Source: Verrucomicrobiia bacterium
GTDB lineage: Bacteria; Verrucomicrobiota; Verrucomicrobiia; JADLBR01
Assembly: GCA_020847615.1 (NCBI GenBank)
Contig: JADLBR010000524.1
Coordinates: 1 to 34,314, forward strand
DNA length: 34,314 bases
Direction of reading: 5' to 3'
Position 1 is the first letter of the stretch. Each line of letters opens with the position of its first letter. Position numbers and translations under genes: made by a program. This document shows positions 25,948-34,203 of the stretch, piece by piece. The notes beneath the pieces were generated by a model. That model searched no databases and was not told the DNA's origin. It saw nothing but the letters and a program-made list of their open reading frames with translations.

Positions 25948-27249
25948 ATGAGGTGGCATGGGGTGTTTTTTGCGGTGCTCGCGTGGGTGGTCGTCGCCGG
26001 GGCGAACACGCAACCGGCGGCCGGGGCGGCGCTGGACGACATGATCGGGGACGAGGGGATCTGGGGCGTTGGGGACGACGAGTTCGCGGAGAAATGGAAA
26101 GGGTTAGGTTTCCGGTGGACGAGCGCGGCCAAGGAGTCGTCGAGGACGACGCAGAGGGGGTTGGCGTTCTGCGGGATGCGGGTGGGGGAGACCATCGTGG
26201 AGTTCGGGGAGGGGAAACCGAAGGCGATCCGGATGTCGTTGCACAATCGCGGCGACGATGGCGCGATCACGGACAGGGCGGAGTTCGAGAAACTCGTCGC
26301 GGATTGGGGTGCGGCGCTTGCGCGGTGGACCGGAGTCCGGGGTGAGGAGCGGGGCCGCGATGCGCGCAGCGCTGTCCGGGCCGATGCGATGCTGTGGACC
26401 AAGGGAGGCGTGGACTACGTGTTGGAATACAGCGCGACGGGCGGCGCGAGGGATTTCCGAAGCGAGTTCGCGCGGCTCACGGTGAGCCCGGCGGCGTCGA
26501 GGTCGCTGATCGCACAGGCCACGGAGGAGAAGGCGGTGCGCCCGACCGCGAAGGCGGACCTCCCAAAGAACGTGGTGAGGAAGGACGGGGACGTGTTCAT
26601 CGATGGGATCCCGATGGTGGACCAGGGCCAGAAGGGCTATTGCGTGAACGCGGCGTCGTCGCGCGTGTTCAACTACTACGGGGTCGGGCTGACGCAGCAC
26701 GAGGTGGCGCAGATGGCCGACACGACCGCGGAGAAGGGAACGTCGTCGGACGCGATGGTGGAGGCGCTCAAGACCATCGCGCGGCGGTTCAAGGCCCGGT
26801 TGAAGGTGTACCTGGAGCGGGACGTCAGCGGATGGCTCAATTGGATCGAGGACTACAACAAGGCTGCGAAGAAGGCGAAGGGCAAGGAGATGCGCGTGGG
26901 GCACATGATCGACGTGGCGGAACTGTACGCCACGGCCGATCCCGAATTGCTGAAGGCGGCCTTTGCGGGTGGCAGCGACGGGGACCGATTTCGGCGCGAG
27001 GTCCGGGAGAGCGTCGACGCGGGCATCCCGATGCTGTGGACATTGCAGGTGGGGATCTTCCCGGAGCAGGGGAGCGAGCGGCTGCAGGGCACCGGCGGGC
27101 ACATGCGGCTGATCATCGGCTACAACCAGAAGTCGGATGAGGTGATCTTCAGCGACAGCTGGGGCCGCGGCCACGAGCTGAAGCGGATGAAGTTTGCGGA
27201 TGCGATCGCCGCGACGACGGGGCTGTTTGCGATTCTGCCGATCCGATGA
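25948..27249 (+). CDS. secreted papain-fold peptidase, C39-like family
   Basis: The 433-residue product has a signal peptide (about residues 1-28, ending PAAGAA). An N-terminal part of roughly 190 residues has no recognised domain. The C-terminal half is a papain-like fold of the C39-like type: DGIPMVDQGQKGYCVNAASS with nucleophile Cys232 preceded by a Gln, GGHMRLIIGYN with His385, and IFSDSWG with Asp403. Such proteins are exported cysteine peptidases or inactive relatives; since Cys, His and Asp are all present, activity is plausible. The start is set by AGGAGGG 5 nt upstream. Its stop overlaps the ATG of the gamma-glutamyltransferase gene (ATGA), so the two are translationally coupled and may act together on extracytoplasmic peptides. 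The natural substrate is unknown. Confidence 0.8.
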   Translation: MRWHGVFFAVLAWVVVAGANTQPAAGAALDDMIGDEGIWGVGDDEFAEKWKGLGFRWTSAAKESSRTTQRGLAFCGMRVGETIVEFGEGKPKAIRMSLHNRGDDGAITDRAEFEKLVADWGAALARWTGVRGEERGRDARSAVRADAMLWTKGGVDYVLEYSATGGARDFRSEFARLTVSPAASRSLIAQATEEKAVRPTAKADLPKNVVRKDGDVFIDGIPMVDQGQKGYCVNAASSRVFNYYGVGLTQHEVAQMADTTAEKGTSSDAMVEALKTIARRFKARLKVYLERDVSGWLNWIEDYNKAAKKAKGKEMRVGHMIDVAELYATADPELLKAAFAGGSDGDRFRREVRESVDAGIPMLWTLQVGIFPEQGSERLQGTGGHMRLIIGYNQKSDEVIFSDSWGRGHELKRMKFADAIAATTGLFAILPIR

Positions 27250-28976
27250 GCGCCGGACCGAGAGCGGGGATCTCCCGCAGGGGCGCAGGGGCGCGGGGAA
27301 GTGTTTCTTGGGTGGCGGCGGCGTTTCTTTTCGTGGTGGGGGGCGTGGCGCCCGCGTCGTGGGGCGGCACAGGGGGCGTGGTGGCGACGGTGCATCCGCT
27401 GGCGACGCAGGCGGGCCTCGACGCGCTCGCCGCGGGCGGGAACGCGGTCGATGCGGCGGTGGCGGCCGGGCTGACGCTGGGGGTGGTGGACGGGCACAAC
27501 TCGGGGATCGGGGGCGGCTGTTTCATGCTCATACGGACGGGCGATGGGCGCTTCGTGTGCATCGATGGGCGCGAGGTGGCCCCGGCGGCGGCGGCGCGCG
27601 ACATGTATCTTCGCGAGGGGAAACCGGACGAGTCGCTGAGCAAGACCGGTGTTCTGGCCAGCGCCGTGCCGGGCGCGCTTGCGGCCTACCGGCATGCGCT
27701 GGAGCGATTCGGCCGGCTCGGGCTCGCGGACGCGCTGCGGGCGGGCATCCGTCACGCGGAGGAGGGATTCCCGATCGACGAGGTCTTTGCGAGGAAACTC
27801 AAGGCGGCCGCGAAGGACCTGGCGCTTTTCCCGGCATCGCGGTCGGTATTCCTGAAACCTGACGGCGGCCCTTACGCGGAGGGAGAGATTCTCGTGCAGA
27901 AGGATCTGGCCGGGAGCTATCGCGCGATCGCGGAGAAGGGGGCCGACTGGTTTTACCGGGAGCCTTTCCCGCAGATGTGCGAGCTGGCCATGAGGGAGGG
28001 CGGGGGGATCCTCGCGGCCCAGGACTTCCGGGATTACGCGATCCGGCTCCGGGAGCCGCTGGTCACGACGTACCGGGGGTGGGGGATCGTCGGGATGCCG
28101 CCGCCGAGTTCGGGCGGCGTGCACGTGGCGCAGATGTTGCACATTCTCGAACATTATGATTTCGGGGGTGCGGCGCCGGATTCGTCCGATGCGGCGCACA
28201 TGGTCATCGAGGCGATGAAGCTGGCCTTCGCCGATCGGGCGCACTGGCTGGGGGACCCGGGGTTTGCGGACGTGCCGCTCGGACTCGTGGACCGGGCCTA
28301 CGGGGCGGCGCTTTTCGCCCGCATCGATCCCGCGAGGGCGACGCGGGTACCGGCGCATGGGGATCCGCCCGACTGGCAGAGCCGGCATTTTGAAAAACAC
28401 ACCACGCATTTCGCCGCGGCGGACGCGCTGGGCAACTGGGTCGCGTGCACGGCGACCATCAATACGGGCTTCGGGTCCAAAGTCGTCATCCCGGGCACCG
28501 GCATACTGATGAACAACGAGATGGACGATTTCTCGATCGCGCCGGGCGTGCCGAACAATTTCAAGCTGGTCGGGGGAGAAGCCAACGCGATAGCGCCGGG
28601 CAAGCGCCCGCTCTCGAGCATGAGTCCCACGCTGGTGACGCGGGACGGGCGGGTCGTTCTGGCGGTGGGTGCGTCGGGGGGGCCGACGATCATATCGCAG
28701 ACGCTGCTGGGCCTCGTGCGTTCCTTGGATTACGGGATGTCGCCGGAGGAGGCGCTTCGGCTGCCGCGTTTCCATCACCAGTGGTCGCCGGACCGGGTGA
28801 GGATCGAGGAGGGGTATCCGGAGGCGGTCCGGGAGGCATTGAGGCGACGCGGGCATGACGTGGCGGTCGTGGAGAGGTTCGGCGCGTGCCAGATCATCGG
28901 GGTGGACGAGGGCGGGGGTTTCGTGGGCGCGAGCGATCCGAGGGTGCCGGGGCGGGCGGCGGTGGCGCGACCCTGA
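27246..28976 (+). CDS. ggt: gamma-glutamyltransferase
   Basis: The 576-residue product is an N-terminal nucleophile hydrolase that transfers or hydrolyses gamma-glutamyl groups from glutathione and similar peptides, normally in the periplasm after self-cleavage into two chains. A hydrophobic export signal lies at about residues 20-40 after a basic N-terminus. Family marks: VATVHPLATQAGLDALAAGGNAVDAAVA near the start of the large chain in shortened form (A-x-G-G-N-A-V-D-A-A-V-A), SGIGGGCFML, and the self-cleavage and catalytic Thr386 in HTTHFAA, followed by NTGFGS, the substrate-binding PLSSMSPT and GASGGPTI. Length is typical. It begins inside the stop of the C39-like peptidase gene (4-nt overlap), suggesting a joint role in peptide breakdown. 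All key residues are present, so it is likely active. Confidence 0.95.
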   Translation: MSAGPRAGISRRGAGARGSVSWVAAAFLFVVGGVAPASWGGTGGVVATVHPLATQAGLDALAAGGNAVDAAVAAGLTLGVVDGHNSGIGGGCFMLIRTGDGRFVCIDGREVAPAAAARDMYLREGKPDESLSKTGVLASAVPGALAAYRHALERFGRLGLADALRAGIRHAEEGFPIDEVFARKLKAAAKDLALFPASRSVFLKPDGGPYAEGEILVQKDLAGSYRAIAEKGADWFYREPFPQMCELAMREGGGILAAQDFRDYAIRLREPLVTTYRGWGIVGMPPPSSGGVHVAQMLHILEHYDFGGAAPDSSDAAHMVIEAMKLAFADRAHWLGDPGFADVPLGLVDRAYGAALFARIDPARATRVPAHGDPPDWQSRHFEKHTTHFAAADALGNWVACTATINTGFGSKVVIPGTGILMNNEMDDFSIAPGVPNNFKLVGGEANAIAPGKRPLSSMSPTLVTRDGRVVLAVGASGGPTIISQTLLGLVRSLDYGMSPEEALRLPRFHHQWSPDRVRIEEGYPEAVREALRRRGHDVAVVERFGACQIIGVDEGGGFVGASDPRVPGRAAVARP

Positions 28977-29062
28977 GGGGGTATTTTGCCCTGCGCGGCG
29001 GGGCACCGCCGGGGGTGAATCCCATCCGGCAACCGCCGGACCACCGGCTTGGGAGAATGTGG

Positions 29063-29172
29063 CCGAAGCCGTGAGGCTTTGGGGGCCAAACGCTGACGCG
29101 TTCGGCTACGGGATCTGCGTTCGGCTACCGGAAGCGATGCGTCAATTTTCGAGCCAGCGCTTTCCAGCCTGA
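29063..29172. repeat. composite repeat, family B plus linker, upstream of comEC
   Basis: Family B at 29063-29112 begins CCGAAGCCGTGAGGCTTTGG, then GCCAAACGCTGACGCGTTCGGC, which folds imperfectly. The linker ATGCGTCAATTTTCGAGCCAG follows at 29136-29156 in shortened comparison to the copy at 25881. The family C part is reduced to CAGCCTGAC near 29165. The spacer 28977-29221 holds this and the comEC start; no clear promoter or terminator was seen. Confidence 0.75.
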
Positions 29173-29221
29173 CATCGGGGGAGCGGGAGAGTAAATTTCG
29201 TTCTCGGATCAGGGACCGGGG

Positions 29222-31516
29222 ATGTTCGTTCGGAATCGCAGGCCATTGGTGCCCGTGACGCTCGCGCTGGTGACGGGCGTTGCGGCGGGGAGTTTCCTGC
29301 CCGAGGGATGGTGGCCGGCTGGGGTGGGGGTGTTTGGCGTGATGGGGGGGCTGTGGTTATTCGCGGTCCGGTGGTCTGGGCGCGCCAGGCATCGGGTGGC
29401 GCTGGGCGCCGTGGCGGTGGCGGGGATGGCCCTGGTTTGGATCAGGACATGGGATGCGGATCCGCGCGCCATTCACCGACTGGGGTTGGATGGGATCGGG
29501 ATCGTGGAGATGGTCGGGCGGGTCGCCACGGTGCCGGAGTTGCGGGGCCCGGGTGGCGGGGAGGCGCGGGTGGAGTTCGTGTTGGCGGTATCGATGGTGA
29601 GGCGGGCGGGGGGGGACTGGGAGCGATCCTCGGGCCGGGTGCGGGTGGTGGTGCGGGATGGGTTGGTGGTTGGGTTGGGCCACGGGCGGAGGGCGCTGGT
29701 GAGGGGCGGGTTGCGGCGGGTGCCCGCCGCCATGAATCCCGGGGAATTCGACGCGCGCGCCCACTGGGCGAGGAAGGGCGTGCGGCTGGAGTGCCTGGCG
29801 GGGACCGGCGCGGTGAGCTGCGCCGGAATGGAAGGGGCCGGATGGATCGAGGTTGCGGCGGGCGCCTTGCGGCAGCACATGCGAGCGACGTTGGCGCTTG
29901 GGCTGGCTGGCGACCGCAGGATTGCCGCCGTGATCGCGGGGATGCTGTACGGCGACCGGGCGGGTTTTGACGAGGGGCTGCTCGAGGCATTTCGGCGGAC
30001 CGGGACGATGCACCTGTTTGCGGTGAGCGGGCAGAACGTGGGGGTGATCGCGCTGGTCGGGTTGGCGGCGCTCCGGCTGCTGCGATTGAATCGCTGGCGC
30101 TGGGGTTGGGTGGTGGTGCCGATGCTGGGGTTGTACACGCTCGCGACGGGGGCGCAGGCGTCGGCGGTTCGGGCGTTTGGCATGGCGGCGCTGGTGCTCT
30201 TGGCCTGGGTCATGGATCGCCCGGTCGGGGCGGGGCAACTGCTGGCGGGCGCGGCGTTCGTGATGCTGCTGGCGGAGGCGGAGCGACTCTGGGATGTGGG
30301 ATTCCAGCTTTCGTTTAGCGTGGTGCTGGCGCTGGTGGTGCTGACGCCGCCGGCGTACGCGCGGCTGTCCCGAATGGGGGCGCCCGACCCGCTGTTGCCG
30401 AGGCGGCTGTGGCCGGCCTGGCTGGCGCATTGGGAGCGCGTGAGGGGTGCGGTGGCGGGGACCGTGGCGGCGTCGGTGGCGGCCTTCGCGGGTTCGGCGC
30501 CACTGACGGCGCTGTATTTTCACATGTTTTCGCCGGTGAGCGTGGCGGTGAATGTGGTGGTCGTGCCGCTGGCGTCGATCGTCGTGATCGTTGGTGGGGT
30601 GTCGCTGGTCGCGGGGATGGTGCACCCGCTGCTGGCGGTCGCGTGCAATGGCGTCAACCGGCTCATCGCCATGGCCATCGTCGCGGTGGTGGAATTTGGC
30701 GCGGCGCTTCCGCTGGCATCGATCAACGTGGGCGTCCCGGCATGGGGCGGGGATCTCCGCGCGGTCGCGCTGGCGGTGGGCGAGGGCGAGGCCGTGATCC
30801 TGCGGCGCGGCGGGAGGTGCGAGATGTTTGATTGCGGGGGGGCATGGGAGGCTCGCCACGTGGTTGCGCCGGCGCTGCGGTATTTCGGCGTGAATCGGAT
30901 CGAGAGGCTGTGGCTGGGGCACGGCGATGCCGCGCACGTCGGGGGCGCGGAGTCGATCCTTGGGGCATGGCCGGTGGGTCGGATGATCGTCCCGGGCTCC
31001 GAGGTGCGGCGCGGGGCACTCGCGGACGTGCTGGGGCGCCACGGGCCGCGGGCGTGGGTCGCGCGCCGGGGGGACGCGTTCGATTCCGCCGGGGCTCGCT
31101 GGGAGGTGCTTCATCCTGGGCGCGCGGCGGCGAGCGCGCTGGCCGATGATCGGGGCATCGTGGCCAGGCTGGAGTGGGAAGGGGGGGCGCTGCTGTTCAT
31201 GGGAGATGCCGGGGCATCGGTCGAGCGAGAACTGCTGGGCGCCGGTTGCGAACTGCGCGCGGATGTGATCGTGACGGGCCGCCATGCGCGGGAGGGAAGC
31301 CTCACCGCTGAGTTCTTGGACGCGGTGCGACCGGAACACGTCGTCTTCAATGCGGGGTGGCGGGCAGCGGAGATGCTCGATGGTGGACAGCGCCGCAGGC
31401 TCGAAGAGCGAGGGATCATCCTGTGGGATCTGTCGGAGACCGGCGCGGTGGAGATCCGATGCGGCAAGAAAGGGCCGCGACTCGGCAAGGCTTTCGGAAA
31501 ATCGCCTGAGTCATGA
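29222..31516 (+). CDS. comEC: ComEC/Rec2-family DNA uptake channel protein
   Basis: The 764-residue membrane protein corresponds to ComEC, the inner-membrane channel for single-stranded DNA in natural transformation. The N-terminus holds membrane helices and the DUF4131-like region with an OB-fold. The central competence domain carries LFAVSGQNVGVIALVG (about residues 262-278) and many hydrophobic helices to about residue 510. A C-terminal metallo-beta-lactamase-like domain follows from about residue 515. Its metal site is degraded: the expected HxDxDH reads H567-G-D-A-A-H572, and the expected HHGS reads R687-H688-AREGS, though FMGDAG is kept. The domain may therefore not cut DNA in the way proposed for intact ComEC proteins. 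No other competence gene is in the window. The gene stands alone between two repeat clusters. Confidence 0.92.
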   Translation: MFVRNRRPLVPVTLALVTGVAAGSFLPEGWWPAGVGVFGVMGGLWLFAVRWSGRARHRVALGAVAVAGMALVWIRTWDADPRAIHRLGLDGIGIVEMVGRVATVPELRGPGGGEARVEFVLAVSMVRRAGGDWERSSGRVRVVVRDGLVVGLGHGRRALVRGGLRRVPAAMNPGEFDARAHWARKGVRLECLAGTGAVSCAGMEGAGWIEVAAGALRQHMRATLALGLAGDRRIAAVIAGMLYGDRAGFDEGLLEAFRRTGTMHLFAVSGQNVGVIALVGLAALRLLRLNRWRWGWVVVPMLGLYTLATGAQASAVRAFGMAALVLLAWVMDRPVGAGQLLAGAAFVMLLAEAERLWDVGFQLSFSVVLALVVLTPPAYARLSRMGAPDPLLPRRLWPAWLAHWERVRGAVAGTVAASVAAFAGSAPLTALYFHMFSPVSVAVNVVVVPLASIVVIVGGVSLVAGMVHPLLAVACNGVNRLIAMAIVAVVEFGAALPLASINVGVPAWGGDLRAVALAVGEGEAVILRRGGRCEMFDCGGAWEARHVVAPALRYFGVNRIERLWLGHGDAAHVGGAESILGAWPVGRMIVPGSEVRRGALADVLGRHGPRAWVARRGDAFDSAGARWEVLHPGRAAASALADDRGIVARLEWEGGALLFMGDAGASVERELLGAGCELRADVIVTGRHAREGSLTAEFLDAVRPEHVVFNAGWRAAEMLDGGQRRRLEERGIILWDLSETGAVEIRCGKKGPRLGKAFGKSPES

Positions 31517-31636
31517 CATGGATGGCGATTGAATCTATAACTATCTCGCAAGCTGGTGGAGCGCATCGGGGCCGGTCGCCTGCGGTTCTCCGTTGTGTAG
31601 CCCATCGGGTGACAGATGGGTGCGTGTGCTCGGCCG
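31517..31636. other. AT-richer spacer after comEC with a small hairpin
   Basis: This is the first part of the only gene-poor stretch over 300 nt (31517-32052). The first 40 nt are clearly AT-richer than their surroundings. CCCATC (31601-31606) and GATGGG (31615-31620) can pair around 8 nt, too weak and without a T-tract to call a terminator. The rest of the stretch holds a family A repeat, a gene remnant and a family B repeat. Confidence 0.35.
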
Positions 31637-31667
31637 GCGCGTCCACGGTCTGGCGACCGTGGCTACG
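31637..31667 (-). repeat. family A palindromic repeat, copy 2
   Basis: The perfect 8-bp stem CCACGGTC (31643-31650) with GACCGTGG (31655-31662) surrounds TGGC. It is the inverted counterpart of 19937-19967, matching at 30 of 31 positions over 11.7 kb distance. It lies directly before the nucleotidyltransferase remnant. Confidence 0.8.
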
Positions 31668-31673
31668 AGCGGA

Positions 31674-31928
31674 ATGCGCGATCCAGACATCATGCCCCGG
31701 GCGGCGGGGCACCACAGGGGCGCCAAGGGCGCCCACAACGACCGCTCCGATGTGGACCTCGTGGTAACCGGCGACGTCGCGCCGCTGCGGGCCGAGGCGA
31801 TCGCCGCCGAACTGGAGGAGCTTCCCATGCCCTGCCGTTTCGATGTCCAGTCCCTGGAGCACATCAGTTACCGCCCCCTGCTGGAGCACATCGAGCGGGT
31901 CGGGATCCGCATCTATCCCGCGGCATGA
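31674..31928 (+). pseudogene. remnant of a minimal nucleotidyltransferase (MNT antitoxin-like)
   Basis: The frame reads GAKGAHNDRSDVDLVVTGD, then LRAEAIAAELEELP, RFDVQSLEHI and ends LLEHIERVGIRIYPAA. This is the second half of the small nucleotidyltransferases (usually about 100 residues) that pair with HEPN-domain proteins in toxin-antitoxin modules. The SDVDL metal-binding motif is kept, but the N-terminal part that should lead into a clean GSRARG motif is missing; it reads GHHRGAKG, and upstream sequence is a family A repeat rather than coding. No start with a ribosome binding site and no HEPN partner gene are seen. It is most likely a decayed gene cut off by repeat DNA, though translation from ATG 31674 or 31692 cannot be excluded. 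Confidence 0.65.
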
Positions 31929-31998
31929 AGGCCGCGCGCGCCGGGACGGTGGAGAGGCAATCGATGGCCAAGCGGCGACGCGCAAGGGCTTGTGGTTC

Positions 31999-32050
31999 GG
32001 GCCAAACGCTTGGCGCGTTCGGCTACGTTGGGGCGTTCGGCTACGGGCCG
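31999..32050 (+). repeat. family B repeat with internal tandem duplication, at the end of proA
   Basis: GGCCAAACGC is followed by two near-identical 18-nt units, GCGTTCGGCTACGTTGGG and GCGTTCGGCTACGGGCCG. The element ends 2 nt from the proA stop codon. The double unit is not present in the other copies. Confidence 0.7.
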
Positions 32051-32052
32051 GG

Positions 32053-33315
32053 CTATTCTCGGACCTGGCCGTTGCCGAGGATCTGGTATTTGTAGGTGGT
32101 GAGTTCCTCGAGGGCCATGGGGCCGCGGGCGTGGAGCTTGTCGGTGCTGATGCCGATTTCGGCGCCCATGCCGAACTCGCCGCCGTCGGTGAAGCGGGTG
32201 CTGGCGTTCCAGTAGACGGTTGCGGAATCGACCTCGTCGAGGAAGCGGCGGGCGGTGGCCTCGTCGCGGGTGACGATGGCGTCGGAGTGGCGGGAGCCGT
32301 AGCGCTCGATGTGGTCGATGGCCTCGGCGACGCCCCCGACGACGCGGACGCTGAGGATGAGGTCGTTGTATTCCTCGAACCAGTCGGTCTCGGTGGCCGG
32401 TTTCATGGCGGGGACGAGTTCGCGCGAGCGCTCGCAGCCGCGGAGCTCGACGCCCTTTTCGGCGAGGCGGGCGGCGATGAGGGGGAGGAAGTCGGGGGCG
32501 ATGGGGGCGTCGACGAGGAGGGTCTCCATGGCGTTGCAGACCGCGGGGCGCTGGCACTTGGCGTTGATGGCGATGCGCTCGGCCATGGCGGTGTCGGCGG
32601 CGCGGTCGACGTAGACGTGGCAGACGCCCTTGTAGTGCTTGATGACGGGCATGCGGGCGCTGCGGACGACGGCCTCGATGAGGTCGGGGCCGCCGCGGGG
32701 GACGATGACGTCGAGGAACTGGTCCATCTCGCACATGTGTCGGACGGCCTCGCGGTCGGTGGTGGGGATGAGCTGGATGGCGTCGGCGGGCAGGCCCGAG
32801 GCGGCGAGGCCAGAGACCATGGCGGTGACGATGGCGCGGTTGGAGCGGAAGGCCTCCTTGCCGCCGCGGAGGAGGGTGGCGTTGCCGGTCTTGAGGCAGA
32901 GGATGGCGGCGTCGCAGGTGACGTTGGGGCGTGCCTCGTAGATGATGCCGACCACGCCGATGGGGAAGCGGCGTTTCACGATGCGGAGGCCGTTGGGGCG
33001 CGTCCATTCGCGGAGGACCTCGCCGACAGGATCTTCGAGGGCCGCGACATCGCGGACGCCCCCGACCATCGCGGCGAAGCGTTTCTCGGTGAGGGTCAGG
33101 CGGTCGACCATCGCGGGCGCCATGCCGGAGGATTTCGCGAACGCGACGTCCTCGTGGTTGGCCGAATGGATGGCGGGGCGAGATTTCTCCAGCTCGGCGG
33201 CGATGGCCGCGAGCGCGCGATTCTTGTCGGCGGCGGTGGCGCGCACCAGCGCTCTCGCGGCCTCGCGGGCCCGTTGGCCGCAGGCCAGGACGACCTGCTG
33301 GATACTATCTGACAT
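32053..33315 (-). CDS. proA: gamma-glutamyl phosphate reductase
   Basis: The product reduces gamma-glutamyl phosphate with NADPH to glutamate semialdehyde, the second step of proline synthesis, in the cytoplasm. The start ATG at 33315 gives 420 residues, as usual for the family, and has AAAGGA about 4 nt upstream. The aldehyde dehydrogenase-like fold is recognisable from RFPIGVVGIIYEARPNVT, the cofactor-region ILCLKTGNATLLRGG, and the catalytic Cys260 in CQRPAVCNAMET. The C-terminal segment reads TVYWNASTRFTDGGEFGMGAEIGIST with GPMALEELTTYKY in shortened pieces, as in other ProA proteins. The gene overlaps the end of proB by 11 nt, so the two steps are translated from one message. A family B repeat abuts its stop. 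Confidence 0.97.
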   Translation of the reverse strand: MSDSIQQVVLACGQRAREAARALVRATAADKNRALAAIAAELEKSRPAIHSANHEDVAFAKSSGMAPAMVDRLTLTEKRFAAMVGGVRDVAALEDPVGEVLREWTRPNGLRIVKRRFPIGVVGIIYEARPNVTCDAAILCLKTGNATLLRGGKEAFRSNRAIVTAMVSGLAASGLPADAIQLIPTTDREAVRHMCEMDQFLDVIVPRGGPDLIEAVVRSARMPVIKHYKGVCHVYVDRAADTAMAERIAINAKCQRPAVCNAMETLLVDAPIAPDFLPLIAARLAEKGVELRGCERSRELVPAMKPATETDWFEEYNDLILSVRVVGGVAEAIDHIERYGSRHSDAIVTRDEATARRFLDEVDSATVYWNASTRFTDGGEFGMGAEIGISTDKLHARGPMALEELTTYKYQILGNGQVRE

Positions 33316-34096
33316 GGGATCCTTTTTCCTTGGATCTGGGCAGGCGAAAACGCGTGCCCGGGCCTTTGCCTCGGGCGACGTCGAGGAGGATGCCCGGGCG
33401 CCGCCCGTTGGCCACCCACGTCTCGATGCCCGCCTCGGCGGCGATCTCTGCGGCGAGCAATTTCGTGACCATGCCGCCGACGGAGAGCTGGCTCTGGGTT
33501 CCCGAGGCCAGGGCGCGGAGGCGGTCGTCGATGCGGCGCACCTCGGGGATGACGGCGCCGCCGTTGGCCTTATCGAGGAGGCCATCGACATTGGAGAGGA
33601 TGACGAGTCTGGAGGCGCGGACCATGACCGCGACGTGGGCCGAGAGCCGGTCGTTGTCCCCGACGCGGATCTCGTCGGCGGCGATCGCGTCGTTCTCATT
33701 GATGACGGGCACGTAGGCGCGGAGCGAGAGCAGGTGCTCGATGGTGGCCTGGGCATTGCGGTAGCAGGTTCGGCTGTCGAGGTCCCAGTACGTCAGGAGG
33801 AACTGGGCCGGCTGGAGGCCATGGCGCCTGAAGCGGCGGTGGTATTCGAGCATCAGCTGGGGCTGGCCGACGGTGGCGCAGGCCTGGAGTTCGCTGACGC
33901 GCGTGGGGCGGCGATCCAGCGCCATGGTGCGCATCCCCGCGCCCACCGCCCCGGACGTGACGAGGACGACCTGATCACCCCGGCGCACCAGGGCCGCGAT
34001 CTGTCCGGTGAGACGGGTTATCTGGGCGGAGTCCAATTGTCCGTTCGGGCGGGTGAGTACCCCCGTGCCGCATTTCACAACCCAGCGAATCGCCAT
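33305..34096 (-). CDS. proB: glutamate 5-kinase, short form without PUA domain
   Basis: The product phosphorylates glutamate to gamma-glutamyl phosphate, the first and usually feedback-controlled step of proline synthesis. It is an amino acid kinase: VVKCGTGVLTRPNG at the N-terminus, VLVTSGAVGAGM, the glutamate- and proline-binding NENDAIAADEIRVGDND, LVILSNVDGL and GGMVTKLLAA. With 263 residues it ends after the kinase domain and lacks the C-terminal PUA domain of the 367-residue E. coli enzyme. Short forms occur in other bacteria, so this is not necessarily a truncation; the 11-nt overlap with proA supports an intact end. Feedback inhibition by proline may differ. The upstream region is AT-rich just before the ATG and then holds repeats. 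Confidence 0.95.
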   Translation of the reverse strand: MAIRWVVKCGTGVLTRPNGQLDSAQITRLTGQIAALVRRGDQVVLVTSGAVGAGMRTMALDRRPTRVSELQACATVGQPQLMLEYHRRFRRHGLQPAQFLLTYWDLDSRTCYRNAQATIEHLLSLRAYVPVINENDAIAADEIRVGDNDRLSAHVAVMVRASRLVILSNVDGLLDKANGGAVIPEVRRIDDRLRALASGTQSQLSVGGMVTKLLAAEIAAEAGIETWVANGRRPGILLDVARGKGPGTRFRLPRSKEKGSHVR

Positions 34097-34203
34097 AAAA
34101 CAGTGATACTAACGTTTTGGGGGCCGAGTGTCGAGCCGACGGTGGCGGGGTGGCGGGCGCAGGTTCGCATCGGTGCGACATGTTGGGCTCTGGATCGAGA
34201 ATT

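Noticed and set aside
23589-29006. Minus-strand open frames of 754 and 628 codons opposite the heparinase-like and gamma-glutamyltransferase genes
   Set aside because: Arg/His/Pro-rich shadow translations with no motif; the plus-strand genes are unmistakable.
31843-33312. 489-codon plus-strand frame opposite proA
   Set aside because: Composition is dominated by Gly, Asp, Glu, Val and Ala with repeats typical of antisense frames; proA is certain on the other strand.
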